Shown here piece by piece: positions 7,997 to 21,372 of a stretch of DNA of 64,000 nucleotides. Where the stretch lies: contig WYBL01000026.1 in NCBI GenBank assembly GCA_011526565.1, forward strand, positions 1 through 64,000, read 5' to 3'. Source of the stretch: Acidobacteriota bacterium. GTDB taxonomy: Bacteria > Acidobacteriota > Vicinamibacteria > Fen-336. Position 1 is the first letter of the stretch. The number at the start of each line of letters is the position of its first letter. The translations under genes were made by a program, and so were the position numbers. The notes below the pieces were generated by a model. The model had not been told where the DNA came from. It was given only the letters and a program-made list of their open reading frames with translations, and ran no database searches.

Positions 7997-8638
7997 ATGC
8001 GCACGCTGCTCACCGTGGCCCTCGCCGTCGCCGGCCTGGCGCTCGCCGCTCCCCAGGCCGGGGCCGAGGCATCCGCCGAACCACGCCGCCTCGCGGCCGT
8101 GTTCGTCGACGTCGAGGGCGCTCTGCCGCGACTGGCGGCTTCGGCAATGCGCGACGAGGCGGTGCGCAGTCTCCGGAAGGCCGGCGTCGAGCTCGACTGG
8201 CGGCAGGCCCGCGTCGACGAGTCCTTCGACGGCACCCGCCACAAGGTCGTGCTCCTGCGCCGGGCGCCGGCCGCGCTGGCCCGGCGCTGCACGATGGGCT
8301 CGGTGATCGCCGGGCCCGATGCGCCGCGGGCCGCGTGGATCTACCTGGACTCGGTGCTTCGCGCGCTGCGCCTGCCGGCCGCGGTGGAGCAGATGGGCCT
8401 CGCGAGCACGCGCGACCTGGGCGTCGCGCTCGGCAAGGTCGCGGCTCACGAGCTGATCCACGCGATGGTTCCGGAGCTGCCGCACGCGGCGTCCGGCCTG
8501 ATGTCCGCGAACATGGGCCGCAGCTCGCTGATCTCCGCCACGCTGCCGGTCGACGAGGCGACGCGGGCCGCCCTGCGACCGGTGTCGCCGATGGCGCCGG
8601 CCGCTGCGACGCTGGCCGCTCCGGCAGCCGCCTACTAG
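7997..8638 (+). CDS. Secreted hypothetical protein with HExxH metalloprotease-like motif
   Basis: This 213-aa protein has a clear signal peptide (MRTLLTVALAVAGLALAAPQ, cleavage after about residue 23). Near the C-terminus it carries AAHELIHAMVPELPHAASGLM: an HExxH pair with a third His seven residues later and a Met shortly after. This recalls the metal site and Met-turn of metzincin-like peptidases, although the spacing differs from the canonical HExxHxxGxxH. An Ala/Pro-rich tail follows. The start at 7997 is chosen for its GGAAGGAAGG ribosome site and signal peptide. I know similar short secreted proteins only as uncharacterised. The last four bases overlap the convergent gene on the other strand. 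Confidence 0.75.
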   Translation: MRTLLTVALAVAGLALAAPQAGAEASAEPRRLAAVFVDVEGALPRLAASAMRDEAVRSLRKAGVELDWRQARVDESFDGTRHKVVLLRRAPAALARRCTMGSVIAGPDAPRAAWIYLDSVLRALRLPAAVEQMGLASTRDLGVALGKVAAHELIHAMVPELPHAASGLMSANMGRSSLISATLPVDEATRAALRPVSPMAPAAATLAAPAAAY

Positions 8639-11144
8639 AAGGCGAAGCCCGACTTCACCGAGACGGACGTGTGTCCCTCGCTGCGCGCGACGTATGCCGA
8701 GAACGTGGCGAAGTGGCGCAGCACGCTGAACCAGAGGCCGCCGCCTCTCCCCGTGTGCCAGCGACGGGACGACTCGGACGCGTACCAGACGCGGCCGCTG
8801 TCGGCGAAGGTGAAGACGCCCCACTGCGTCGGCACGAGCAGCGTCGCGCGGAAGAGAGGCACCCGCAGCTCGGCGTTGGCGAACAGCGACGCGTCGCCCG
8901 CGTATCGGCGGTCCTCGAGGCCGCGCACGGTGACCCGGGGCGAAGCGCTGCCGAGCACCTCGAGGCCGGTGCCGCCGAGGTACGCGGCCGCGGTCAGCGG
9001 GTACTCTCCGAGCAGGCGCCGCCCGCCCACGCGGCCCGCGAAGGTCAACGGACCCGCGCTGGCGAGCGCGGTCGCTTCGCCCTCGAGGAAGCCGTAGGCC
9101 GAGCGCACGTCGAGCAGCCGCGGGTACGCCCCGGCGCGCGCGGCGAGCAGCCCGCCCCGCCTGGGGTAGGTCGTGCGGTCGCGCCGGTCGAACCGCCAGT
9201 CGGCGCGCACGCCCAGGGCCGCGAAGCGGCCCGCCCCGTACGGTGCCGGGCCGTCGGCGAGCAGCGCGTCGCTCAACCGCGCCTCCGAGAACTCGAACAC
9301 GGGGCCGACGGCGAGCGACGAGGGGCCGCCCGACGACAGCACGAGCGCCGGTGCGAGCATCAACTCGTCCGAGCTGCTGCGGTAGGGATCGACGCCGGGG
9401 TCCGGCCACGGGGCGGACGGGCTCTCGTTGCCGTAGCCGTGGAAGCGCACCTTGTCGACGCCCGAGAGCCGCGCGTCGAGCCGCAGCAGGGTGTCGCCGC
9501 CTTCGAGCCGCCACTCGCCGCGATACTCGAGGCGCGGGGCGGAAGAGCCGAACGACCAGCCGCCCCGCAGCACGTGGCGCCGGGCCCAGGGGTGCTCGCG
9601 GAAGCCGAAGCTGAGGCTGCGCAGGCCGTAGCCGACGAAGGCGCCGAGCTCGCTGCCGTAGGAGAGCCACGGCGCGGCCGTCGTGCGGCGTCCCCAGTCG
9701 CGCGGCGGGATCCACGGCGCGTTCTTCGGCCCCGGCGGCACCGTGTACGGCCGCGCGTCGTGGCGCGTGCCGGGGCCGGCAGCCACGACCGAGCCCGGGT
9801 CGTCGTAGAAGCGGGTTCCGCCGCCGGCCGCGTCATCGAGGCGGTCGTGGCCGTCGCCGCCGATCACGCGCAGGCGGATCGGGCCGCGGCCGTCGACCCG
9901 CACGTCGTCGTCTCCGCCCAGGAGGTAGAGCCGAACCTCTTCGGTCTCGCGCGGGTCGAAGGTGCGGCGGAAGAAGGGCGCGGCGTCCGTGCCCGCCTCG
10001 AGCGTCAGCGCGCCGTCCGGGGCGAAGCGGGCCGTCGCGCGTTCCGGCCGGTCGGTGAGGTACACGTCGACGCGCTTCGCGAGGAAGGCGTGGAAGTCCG
10101 CCGCCGCCACGGGCAGGGAGTCGCGGCGCCCGCGTAGCGCGGCCAGCAGGCGCGGTCCGTCGATCGCGCGCCACTCCGCGGGCAGGCGTTCGACGGCCGC
10201 GTCGAGCACGGCGTCGCTGAGGGCAGCGGCGAGAGCCCGCGCCTCGGCCACGAACTCCTGGCGGCTGAAGCCGGCCAGCAGCCGGCGGTCCTGGTCCCTT
10301 GCGTTGAACGTGATGCCGAGCGGGTGCGGGGCCCGTAGGCCTGGGGCCGCGGGTCGGTGCGGCGCGCCATGTCGAGCAGCCGGCCCTCGTAACGGGAGAA
10401 GGCCTGGTCGCGATCCTCGGGGATCGGCTGGAAGTGTTCGACTTCTGCGAACCGTGCCCAGCGCCACTGCTTGCGGTGCCGGTCCCAATCCCCGATCGTC
10501 AGGTCCAGCAGCCGCGCGCGCAACCACGCCCGCGGGTCGGGCCGCGCCTCCCCGGCCTGCAGCCGCCGCGCCATCTCGAAGTGGTCGACCACCTCGAGCG
10601 CGCCGTCGAAGCCGGTGGGAAACGTGGCGAAGTCGCCCAGCGCGCCCGCGAAGTCGGCGCGGAACTCGCCGAGTTCCGGGGCGTCGGGCATCACGACCAG
10701 TCGCCACTGCGGCACGTGGAGGCCGGCCGCGCGTCCGAGCGCCGCGGCCACCACCTCGCTGCCCGGGTGCTGGCCCGCCATCTGGTCGCGCAGCAGGTCC
10801 TCGACCACGGTGCCGCGCAGATCGGCGAACTCGCCGCCGAGCAGCTCGGACGGATCCTTCTCGAGGCTGCGGAACGTGTACGAGCGCCCGTCGGCCCCGC
10901 GCAGCGCGAGCCCCTTCGTCTGCTGCCCGCCGACGCGCCGGACCGGGGCCAGGCCGCCCGCCTCACGCTGCAGGTCGAGCACCTCGACCGTCACCGGCGT
11001 GGCCCACAGCTCGCGGTAGTCGTCGCCGAGGAAGAAGCGGTGCAGCGCCCCGGCGCGGAACTGCGTCGAGACGACGACCTCTCGTGTCTCCGCCTCCTGC
11101 GCAGCGAACGCGAGGTTCAGGGCCAGCAGGGAATGCAGCAGCAC
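8635..11144 (-). CDS. Atypical kinase-like domain fused to Omp85/D15 beta-barrel (interrupted by a frameshift near 10330)
   Basis: Two minus-strand frames make one protein of about 836 aa. The first (11144 to about 10335) has a signal peptide and a soluble domain with LTIGDWDRHRKQWRW and PIPEDRDQAF, which look like the catalytic DRH and metal-binding D-x-D-x-x-F motifs of HipA/CotH/Fam20C-type atypical kinases. The second (about 10330 to 8635) has a short linker and a surface-antigen D15-type barrel with GLEDRRYAGD and a terminal Phe (SGFAF). Adding one base in the run at 10328-10334 (GGGCCCC in coding sense) restores one frame, and the total length of 2510 bases is one short of a multiple of three. 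The related fusions I remember are from Bacteroidota. GTG start at 11144 with TAGATT just upstream. Confidence 0.78.
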
Positions 11145-11153
11145 CGCGCCGGC

Positions 11154-11159
11154 AATCTA
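11154..11159 (-). promoter_or_regulatory. -10 element TAGATT before the kinase-like/Omp85 gene
   Basis: TAGATT on the minus strand ends 9 bases before the GTG start at 11144. No Shine-Dalgarno sequence lies between, as expected for a leaderless transcript. Confidence 0.5.
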
Positions 11160-11188
11160 CCATCCGCCTCCGCCCTGCAAGGCGCGCC

Positions 11189-11254
11189 GTCGCCAGCAAC
11201 GACACCGAAGACGGCAAGGCGAAGAACCGCCGCGTGGAGCTGGACAAGGAGTAG
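11189..11254 (+). pseudogene. Remnant of an OmpA-family C-terminus
   Basis: The last 21 codons before a TAG at 11252-11254 read VASNDTEDGKAKNRRVELDK plus Glu. This is the highly conserved C-terminal peptidoglycan-binding end of OmpA-like domains (ND-x-x-x-G-x-x-x-NRRVE). The frame upstream of about 11180 has no OmpA similarity and soon enters the antisense of the kinase-like/Omp85 gene. There is no start codon or domain body, so this is a stump left after deletion or rearrangement, lying in the 116-bp gap between two minus-strand genes. Confidence 0.75.
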
Positions 11255-11260
11255 GCCGAA

Positions 11261-12799
11261 TCAGCGCGCGGGCGCGCGGCCGTAGGTCCAGACGAGGTCG
11301 GCGAGGCGCTCGGCTGCCGCCGCGTCCGGCTCGCCGTCGCGCAGCCGCCAGGCCCAGTTGCCTCCGGCGCGCCCCGGCAGGTTCATCCGCGCCTCGTTGC
11401 CGAGGCCGAGCACGTCCTGCAGCGGGATCACCGCCGTGCGAGCGACCGAGGCGAGCGCGGCCCGGATGAAGTCCCAGTGGATCTCGGCGCCGTCCGTCGC
11501 CAGGTACTTCCGGCAGAACGCGCGCTCGGCCTCGGCCGCGCCGAGGTCCCGGGTCGAGTCGCCGGCACCCGCCGTCGTGTACCAGCCGGCGGTCGTCTCG
11601 TTGTCGTGGGTCCCGGTGTAGACGACCCGGTTCGGAACGTAGTTGTGCGGCTGGAAACCCGGGCCCTGCGGGTCGCCACCCCAGGCGAACTGCAGGATCG
11701 CCATGCCGGGAAAGCCGAACTCGTCGCGCAGCGCCTCGACCTCGGGCGTGATCACGCCGAGGTCTTCGGCCACGATCGGCAACTCGCCCAGCGCATCCTG
11801 CAGCGCCCGGAACAGCGCGGCGCCCGGGCCCGCGACCCACCGTCCGCCCTCGGCGGTGGGATCGCCGGCCGGGATCTCCCAGAAAGCCTCGAAACCGCGG
11901 AAGTGGTCGAGGCGCACCAGGTCGACCTGCTGCAGCGTGCGGCGCAGGCGCGACGCCCACCACGCGTAGCCGCCGCGCGCCATCGCGTCCCACGCGTAGA
12001 GCGGGTTGCCCCAGAGCTGTCCGGTCGCCGAGAAGTAGTCGGGTGGCACGCCGGCGACGTGGGTGGGCCGGCCTTCGCCGTCGAGCCGGAACAGCTCGCG
12101 ACGCGCCCACACGTCGGCCGAATCGTGGGCGACGAAGATCGGCACGTCGCCCATCAGCTCGACCCCCGAGGCGTGGGCGTGGCGGCGCAGCGCGGCCCAC
12201 TGCTCGAAGAAGAGGAACTGGGCGAACTCGGCCTCGTGCACCTCGCGCTCGAGCCGCAGCCGTGCGCGGCGCAGGGCCGCTTCCTCGCGGTCGCGCAACG
12301 GCTCCGGCCACTCGCTCCACGAGCGCTGCTCGTGTTCGGCCTTCAGGGCGGTGAACAGCGCGAAGTCGGGCAGCCAGTCGGCGTGCTCCTCCCGGAACGC
12401 CGCGAGGCGCGCGGCCAGGGCGGGATCGGGCGCGCACTCGAAGGCCAGGAAGGCCTTCGCCAGCAGGCCGCGCCTGAAGCGCTCCGCGGCGCCGAAGTCG
12501 ACCCGGCCTGTCGGGAACGCGGGTGGCTCGGCGAGGTCCTCGTCGCGCAGCAGGCCGAGGTCGCGCAGCGGCTCCGGCGCCACCAGCAGCGGGTTGCCGG
12601 CGAAGGCCGAGAAGCACTGGTAGGGCGAGTCCCCGTAGCCGGTCGGTCCCAGCGGCAGCACCTGCCACAGCGTCTGGCGCGCCGAGCGCAGCCAGTCGAC
12701 GAAGCGGTGCGCCTCGGGCCCGAGGTCGCCGATCCCGAACGGGCCGGGCAGCGACGTCGGGTGCAGCAGGATTCCGCTCGCGCGGTGGGCGGGTTTCAT
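11261..12799 (-). CDS. malQ: 4-alpha-glucanotransferase (amylomaltase, GH77)
   Basis: This 512-aa cytoplasmic enzyme transfers alpha-1,4-glucan segments between maltodextrins and releases glucose. The GH77 signature is complete: GILLHPTSLPGPFGIGDLG at the N-terminus, SPYQCFSAFAGNP near residue 60, the nucleophile Asp in VRLDHFRGF near residue 295, the acid/base Glu in VAEDLGV near residue 345, and the third carboxylate in GTHDNET near residue 396. The length is the usual 500-520. The ATG at 12799 begins right at the conserved N-terminus and follows a TATAGT element by 10 bases, so it is probably a separate leaderless transcript. No glycogen phosphorylase or other maltodextrin gene is adjacent. 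Confidence 0.96.
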   Translation of the reverse strand: MKPAHRASGILLHPTSLPGPFGIGDLGPEAHRFVDWLRSARQTLWQVLPLGPTGYGDSPYQCFSAFAGNPLLVAPEPLRDLGLLRDEDLAEPPAFPTGRVDFGAAERFRRGLLAKAFLAFECAPDPALAARLAAFREEHADWLPDFALFTALKAEHEQRSWSEWPEPLRDREEAALRRARLRLEREVHEAEFAQFLFFEQWAALRRHAHASGVELMGDVPIFVAHDSADVWARRELFRLDGEGRPTHVAGVPPDYFSATGQLWGNPLYAWDAMARGGYAWWASRLRRTLQQVDLVRLDHFRGFEAFWEIPAGDPTAEGGRWVAGPGAALFRALQDALGELPIVAEDLGVITPEVEALRDEFGFPGMAILQFAWGGDPQGPGFQPHNYVPNRVVYTGTHDNETTAGWYTTAGAGDSTRDLGAAEAERAFCRKYLATDGAEIHWDFIRAALASVARTAVIPLQDVLGLGNEARMNLPGRAGGNWAWRLRDGEPDAAAAERLADLVWTYGRAPAR

Positions 12800-12809
12800 G
12801 GAGCGCTGG

Positions 12810-12815
12810 ACTATA
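12810..12815 (-). promoter_or_regulatory. -10 element TATAGT of malQ
   Basis: TATAGT on the minus strand lies 10 bases before the malQ ATG at 12799, with no Shine-Dalgarno sequence between. Confidence 0.6.
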
Positions 12816-12861
12816 GGCTCGCGTCACCGCTTCGGGCAACGCCCGGCGCCGCGCTCCTCGT

Positions 12862-13965
12862 TCAGCGCGGGTGGCCGTAGTGGGGCTCGTGCAGCTCCTG
12901 CACGCGGTAGACGTACTCCTCGTCGCTGACGTTCGTGCGCCACACGCCCGCCGCCTTCGCCGCCACGATGGAGCCGCCGAAGAGCACGAGCAGCACGACC
13001 GCGAAGGCCGCGGGCCGCACCGCGCGCCGCCACGGCGACGGCGTCTCGACGCGCAGCGCCCGCGGCACCGGGCAGGCGGCGACGCACGACAGGCAGCCGA
13101 TGCACTCGTCCGAGCGCACGCGCGCGAGCTTCGCGACCGGCAGCCGCGAGGGGCACGCCTTCGTGCACAGGTCGCAGTCGATGCAGCTCGCCGCGTCGCG
13201 GGTCACCTTGAGCGGCGAGAGCAGCGACAGGAAGCCGAGCAGCGCGCCGTAGGGGCATAGGTAGCGGCACCAGAAGTAGGGGATCACGGCCGACAGCACG
13301 ACCAGCGCGAAGATCACCTTCCCCTTGAACGGCGACATCTGCTCGAAGAAGTAGAGCATCTTCACGTCGGCCACGCGGTTGTAGGGCGAGTCGAGGAACA
13401 GCGCGACGTCGGCGCCCGACATCGTCCAGAAGATCGCGGAGGCGAAGAAGAGCAGCAGCAGGTACTTGAGGCTGCGCAGCGGCAGGTCGAGCCAGCGCGG
13501 CAGCGACAGCAGGCGGCCGAACGCGCGCTTCGAGAGCCCGGCCAGCCACTCGGAAGCGGTGCCGATCGGGCACACCCACGAGCAGAACGCGCGCTTCATC
13601 AGCAGGCCGGTGGCGGCGACCGCGAGGAAGATCACGAAGCCGGCGGGGCGCACGGGGCTGATCTCGCCCGTCTCCCAGAGGTGGCGCAGGCTGAGAAGTG
13701 CCGAGAGCGGGAGGAAGGCCTCGACGCCGCCCGGGCGGTCGAGGCCCACGACGCCCTGCTCGATCTGGCGCACCCAGCGCACGAATTGCGCCCCGATGAC
13801 GATCGTCACCAGCAGCCAGAACCACTGGCTGGCCCAGCGCAGGCCCGTCACGAAGCGCCGCCGCTCGCGCAACGCGGCGGCCTTCAACGGCAGCGCGAGG
13901 TCTTCCTGGGGGCCGGTGGCCCGCTGCCACAGATCGCGGGTGAAGCGCAGCACCTGTTCGCTCAT
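12862..13965 (-). CDS. NapH/CcoG-like polyferredoxin membrane protein
   Basis: This 367-aa integral membrane protein has about five transmembrane helices. It carries the two CxxxCP half-sites typical of NapH/RdxA proteins (FCSWVCPIG near residue 130 and WCRYLCPYG near residue 232) and two 4Fe-4S ferredoxin motifs (CIDCDLCTKACP and CIGCLSCVAACP near residues 260-300). A final helix and short His-containing tail follow. Such proteins carry electrons between the quinone pool or a membrane donor and a soluble partner. The start at 13965 (MSEQ) is preferred; an in-frame ATG 10 codons upstream is possible. It lies 62 bases downstream of the BMC shell protein and PduS-like gene, which also handle electrons. 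No nitrate reductase or cbb3 oxidase gene is near, so the usual NapH or CcoG roles are unlikely. Confidence 0.88.
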   Translation of the reverse strand: MSEQVLRFTRDLWQRATGPQEDLALPLKAAALRERRRFVTGLRWASQWFWLLVTIVIGAQFVRWVRQIEQGVVGLDRPGGVEAFLPLSALLSLRHLWETGEISPVRPAGFVIFLAVAATGLLMKRAFCSWVCPIGTASEWLAGLSKRAFGRLLSLPRWLDLPLRSLKYLLLLFFASAIFWTMSGADVALFLDSPYNRVADVKMLYFFEQMSPFKGKVIFALVVLSAVIPYFWCRYLCPYGALLGFLSLLSPLKVTRDAASCIDCDLCTKACPSRLPVAKLARVRSDECIGCLSCVAACPVPRALRVETPSPWRRAVRPAAFAVVLLVLFGGSIVAAKAAGVWRTNVSDEEYVYRVQELHEPHYGHPR

Positions 13966-14027
13966 GCCCCCGCAGAGGTGCGAGGCGCATGCCACCGGAT
14001 GTTGCGAGCCCTACAACGCGGAAGAGG

Positions 14028-14576
14028 CTAGATCATCTCCTTGTACAGCTCGGGAGACGGGCGCGGGATCACGACCGCGTTGACCAGCAGCCCGCGCTTC
14101 GCGATCACCGCACGGCCCGCGGCCACCGCGGCCTGCACCGCCGAGACGTCGCCCGTCACCGTGCAGAACGCCTTGCCGCCCATCGCCATCGCCAGCCGCA
14201 CCTCGAGCAGCCGCACGTTCGCGGCCTTGACCGCCGTGTCCGCGGCCTCGATCAGGGTGGCCACGTTGAACGACTCGAGGATGCCGAGCGCGCCTTCGAG
14301 CGGCGGCACCTCGCTGCGGCTGATCGCCTTGAACACGTCGGGGTGCACGTTGGGGATCACGAACTGGTCGATCAGGCAGCCCTGCGCCGTCTCCGCTCCC
14401 GCGGCGACCGCGCTCTCGACCGCGGCCACGTCGCCGCCGACCAGCACCATGTACTTGCCGGAGCAGATGCTGCGCGCCAGCAGCAGCTCGATGGCCGCGG
14501 CCTTGATCATCGCGTCGCCGGCCTCGAAGCCCGATGCGATCGAGGTGACCTCGATCAGCCCGATGCAGTCCTTCAT
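14028..14576 (-). CDS. Tandem-domain bacterial microcompartment shell protein (BMC-T, PduT-like)
   Basis: This 182-aa protein contains two BMC domains in series: residues about 4-85 (IGLIEVTSIASGFEAGDAM ... ICSGKYMVLVGGD) and 95-180 (LGILESFNVATLIEAADTAV ... FCTVTGDVSAVQAAV, ending IPRPSPELYKEM). Such proteins form pseudohexameric trimers in microcompartment shells. Order and overlap with the PduS-like gene (4 bases) match the PduS/PduT pair, in which PduT carries a central 4Fe-4S cluster. By alignment from memory, the cluster-binding Cys of PduT (in AACISAAD) is Leu here (ATLIEAAD), so the pore cluster is probably absent. Cys4, Cys38, Cys67 and Cys138 remain. No other shell gene is in the window. 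Confidence 0.93.
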   Translation of the reverse strand: MKDCIGLIEVTSIASGFEAGDAMIKAAAIELLLARSICSGKYMVLVGGDVAAVESAVAAGAETAQGCLIDQFVIPNVHPDVFKAISRSEVPPLEGALGILESFNVATLIEAADTAVKAANVRLLEVRLAMAMGGKAFCTVTGDVSAVQAAVAAGRAVIAKRGLLVNAVVIPRPSPELYKEMI

Positions 14577-15886
14577 CCCCTCACCAGCACGATGGCGTCG
14601 CCCACCGACTCGACCCGGCCCGCGACCGGCGCGTGCAGCAGCGCGCCCAGCGCCCCCGCGGGCGGCTCGCCGAGCAGCTCGCCCGCCTTCACCTTCTGGC
14701 CGGCCTTGACGGCCGGGACCACGGCGACGCCCGCCGACTGCTTGAGCGGCAGCACGAGCCGCGCGGGTTCCTGTGGCAGTGGCCGCAGCGGCGCCGGCCT
14801 GTCCCAGGCGCCGATGCCGAGCTTGCTGACCAGCCGCTCGATCGGCACCCGGCGGCCGTCGTGGAACGGGTGCGGCTTCGTCGGCGCCGGCCCCTCCCAC
14901 TTGAACCCGGTGGCCTTCAGCTCCACCTTCGCGTCGTCGCAGGCCTCCTTCGGGTACAGGTCCTCGGGGCAGGCGTAGAGCGTGCACAGGCCGCACGAGC
15001 AGCACAGCGACGCCCACGGGTTCCACTGCGAGGCACCCTGCGAGGTGAAGCCGAGGCCGCGCATCACCTGGTGCGGCTCGACCGCGTAGCCGAGCAGGAA
15101 GCGCGGGCAGAACTCCGTGCAGTAGCGGCACTGGTCGCAGGCGGAGCGGCCGATCCGGGCCTGCGCAGGCTTCGGCCGCAGCTTGCGCTCGATCGTCTTG
15201 TGCTCGCGTGGCAGCACGATGGCGCCCGCGTCCTGCTTGGTGATCGGGACGTCGAGCGACTCGCTCGTGCGGCCCATCATCATGCCGCCGATCTGCAGCA
15301 CGGGATCGGCGCAGGTGGCGCCGCCCGCGGCCTCGATCAGGTCGCGATACGTGATACCGAGCGGCACCTCGAACGTGGACGGCTGCGCGACCGCGCCCGC
15401 GATCGTCACCAGCTTGCGGGTGACCGCGCGGCCCTCGGCCGCGGCCGCGACCTGGGCGAGCGTCTCGACGTTGCTGACCACGGCGCCGACCTGGAGCGAG
15501 ATGCCCTGGGGTGGGATCAGGTTGCCGGTGACGGCGAAGACGAGGTCGTACTCGTCGCCCGCGGGGTAGTAGTCGCCGAGGAGTTGCACCCGGACCCGCG
15601 AGCCCTCGCAGGCGGCCTGGGCCGCGGCGACCGCCGCCTTCTTCTTCTCCTTGACGCCGAGCACGCCCTCGCGGGCGCCGACCGCGTCCATCACCAGCTC
15701 CATGCCGCGCACGACGTCGCGGGCGTGGTGCTCGAGCACGGCGGCGTCCTTGTGCAGCAGCGGCTCGCACTCGGCGCCGTTGCCGATCACGATCTCGGCT
15801 CGCGAGCCGAACTTGACGTGGGCGGGGAAGCCGCCGCCGCCGGCGCCGACCACGCCTGCCTTGCGCACCTGCTCGACGAGGGACAT
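14573..15886 (-). CDS. PduS-like flavo-iron-sulfur protein (RnfC-type electron-transfer subunit)
   Basis: This 437-aa soluble protein resembles PduS cobalamin reductase and the core of RnfC/NuoF. The glycine-rich flavin/NADH region GVVGAGGGGFPAHVKF is near residue 11 and GNGAECEPLL near residue 36. Two 4Fe-4S motifs follow (CDQCRYCTEFCP near residue 255, CCSCGLCTLYACP near residue 300) and a C-terminal lipoyl-like sandwich domain (VKAGQKVKAGELLGEP). It probably oxidises NADH or a ferredoxin and passes electrons through a shell protein. It overlaps the BMC-T gene by four bases, and the NapH-like ferredoxin follows. A TAAAGT element 8 bases before the ATG suggests its own leaderless promoter inside the end of the kinase gene. 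No cobalamin adenosyltransferase is nearby, so the electron acceptor is unknown. Confidence 0.9.
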   Translation of the reverse strand: MSLVEQVRKAGVVGAGGGGFPAHVKFGSRAEIVIGNGAECEPLLHKDAAVLEHHARDVVRGMELVMDAVGAREGVLGVKEKKKAAVAAAQAACEGSRVRVQLLGDYYPAGDEYDLVFAVTGNLIPPQGISLQVGAVVSNVETLAQVAAAAEGRAVTRKLVTIAGAVAQPSTFEVPLGITYRDLIEAAGGATCADPVLQIGGMMMGRTSESLDVPITKQDAGAIVLPREHKTIERKLRPKPAQARIGRSACDQCRYCTEFCPRFLLGYAVEPHQVMRGLGFTSQGASQWNPWASLCCSCGLCTLYACPEDLYPKEACDDAKVELKATGFKWEGPAPTKPHPFHDGRRVPIERLVSKLGIGAWDRPAPLRPLPQEPARLVLPLKQSAGVAVVPAVKAGQKVKAGELLGEPPAGALGALLHAPVAGRVESVGDAIVLVRG

Positions 15887-15892
15887 GCCCGT

Positions 15893-18199
<2,307 letters not shown>

Positions 18200-18206
18200 G
18201 GCTGCG

Positions 18207-18210
18207 GATC

Positions 18211-18212
<2 letters not shown>
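18207..18212 (-). promoter_or_regulatory. -10-like element TAGGAT before the Ser/Thr kinase gene
   Basis: TAGGAT on the minus strand ends 7 bases before the kinase ATG at 18199 and overlaps the stop of the upstream GGDEF gene. It could be chance, but the spacing fits the leaderless pattern seen elsewhere. Confidence 0.3.
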
Positions 18213-21358
<3,146 letters not shown>

Positions 21359-21366
21359 GCCCGACC

Positions 21367-21372
21367 AGTCTA
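21367..21372 (-). promoter_or_regulatory. -10 element TAGACT before the GGDEF gene
   Basis: TAGACT on the minus strand lies 8 bases before the ATG at 21358. No Shine-Dalgarno sequence is present. Confidence 0.5.

Noticed and set aside
11189..11254. Short real gene for a basic peptide
   Set aside because: It is a perfect match to the end of OmpA domains and has no start codon or ribosome site, so a remnant is the better reading.
12862..13965. CcoG cytochrome oxidase assembly factor or NapH nitrate reductase subunit
   Set aside because: Motifs are shared, but no cbb3 oxidase or nap genes are near. I keep the general polyferredoxin call.
14573..15886. Part of an Rnf complex
   Set aside because: RnfC-like, but no rnfD, G, E, A or B genes are present and the partner is a BMC-T protein, so PduS-like is the better call.
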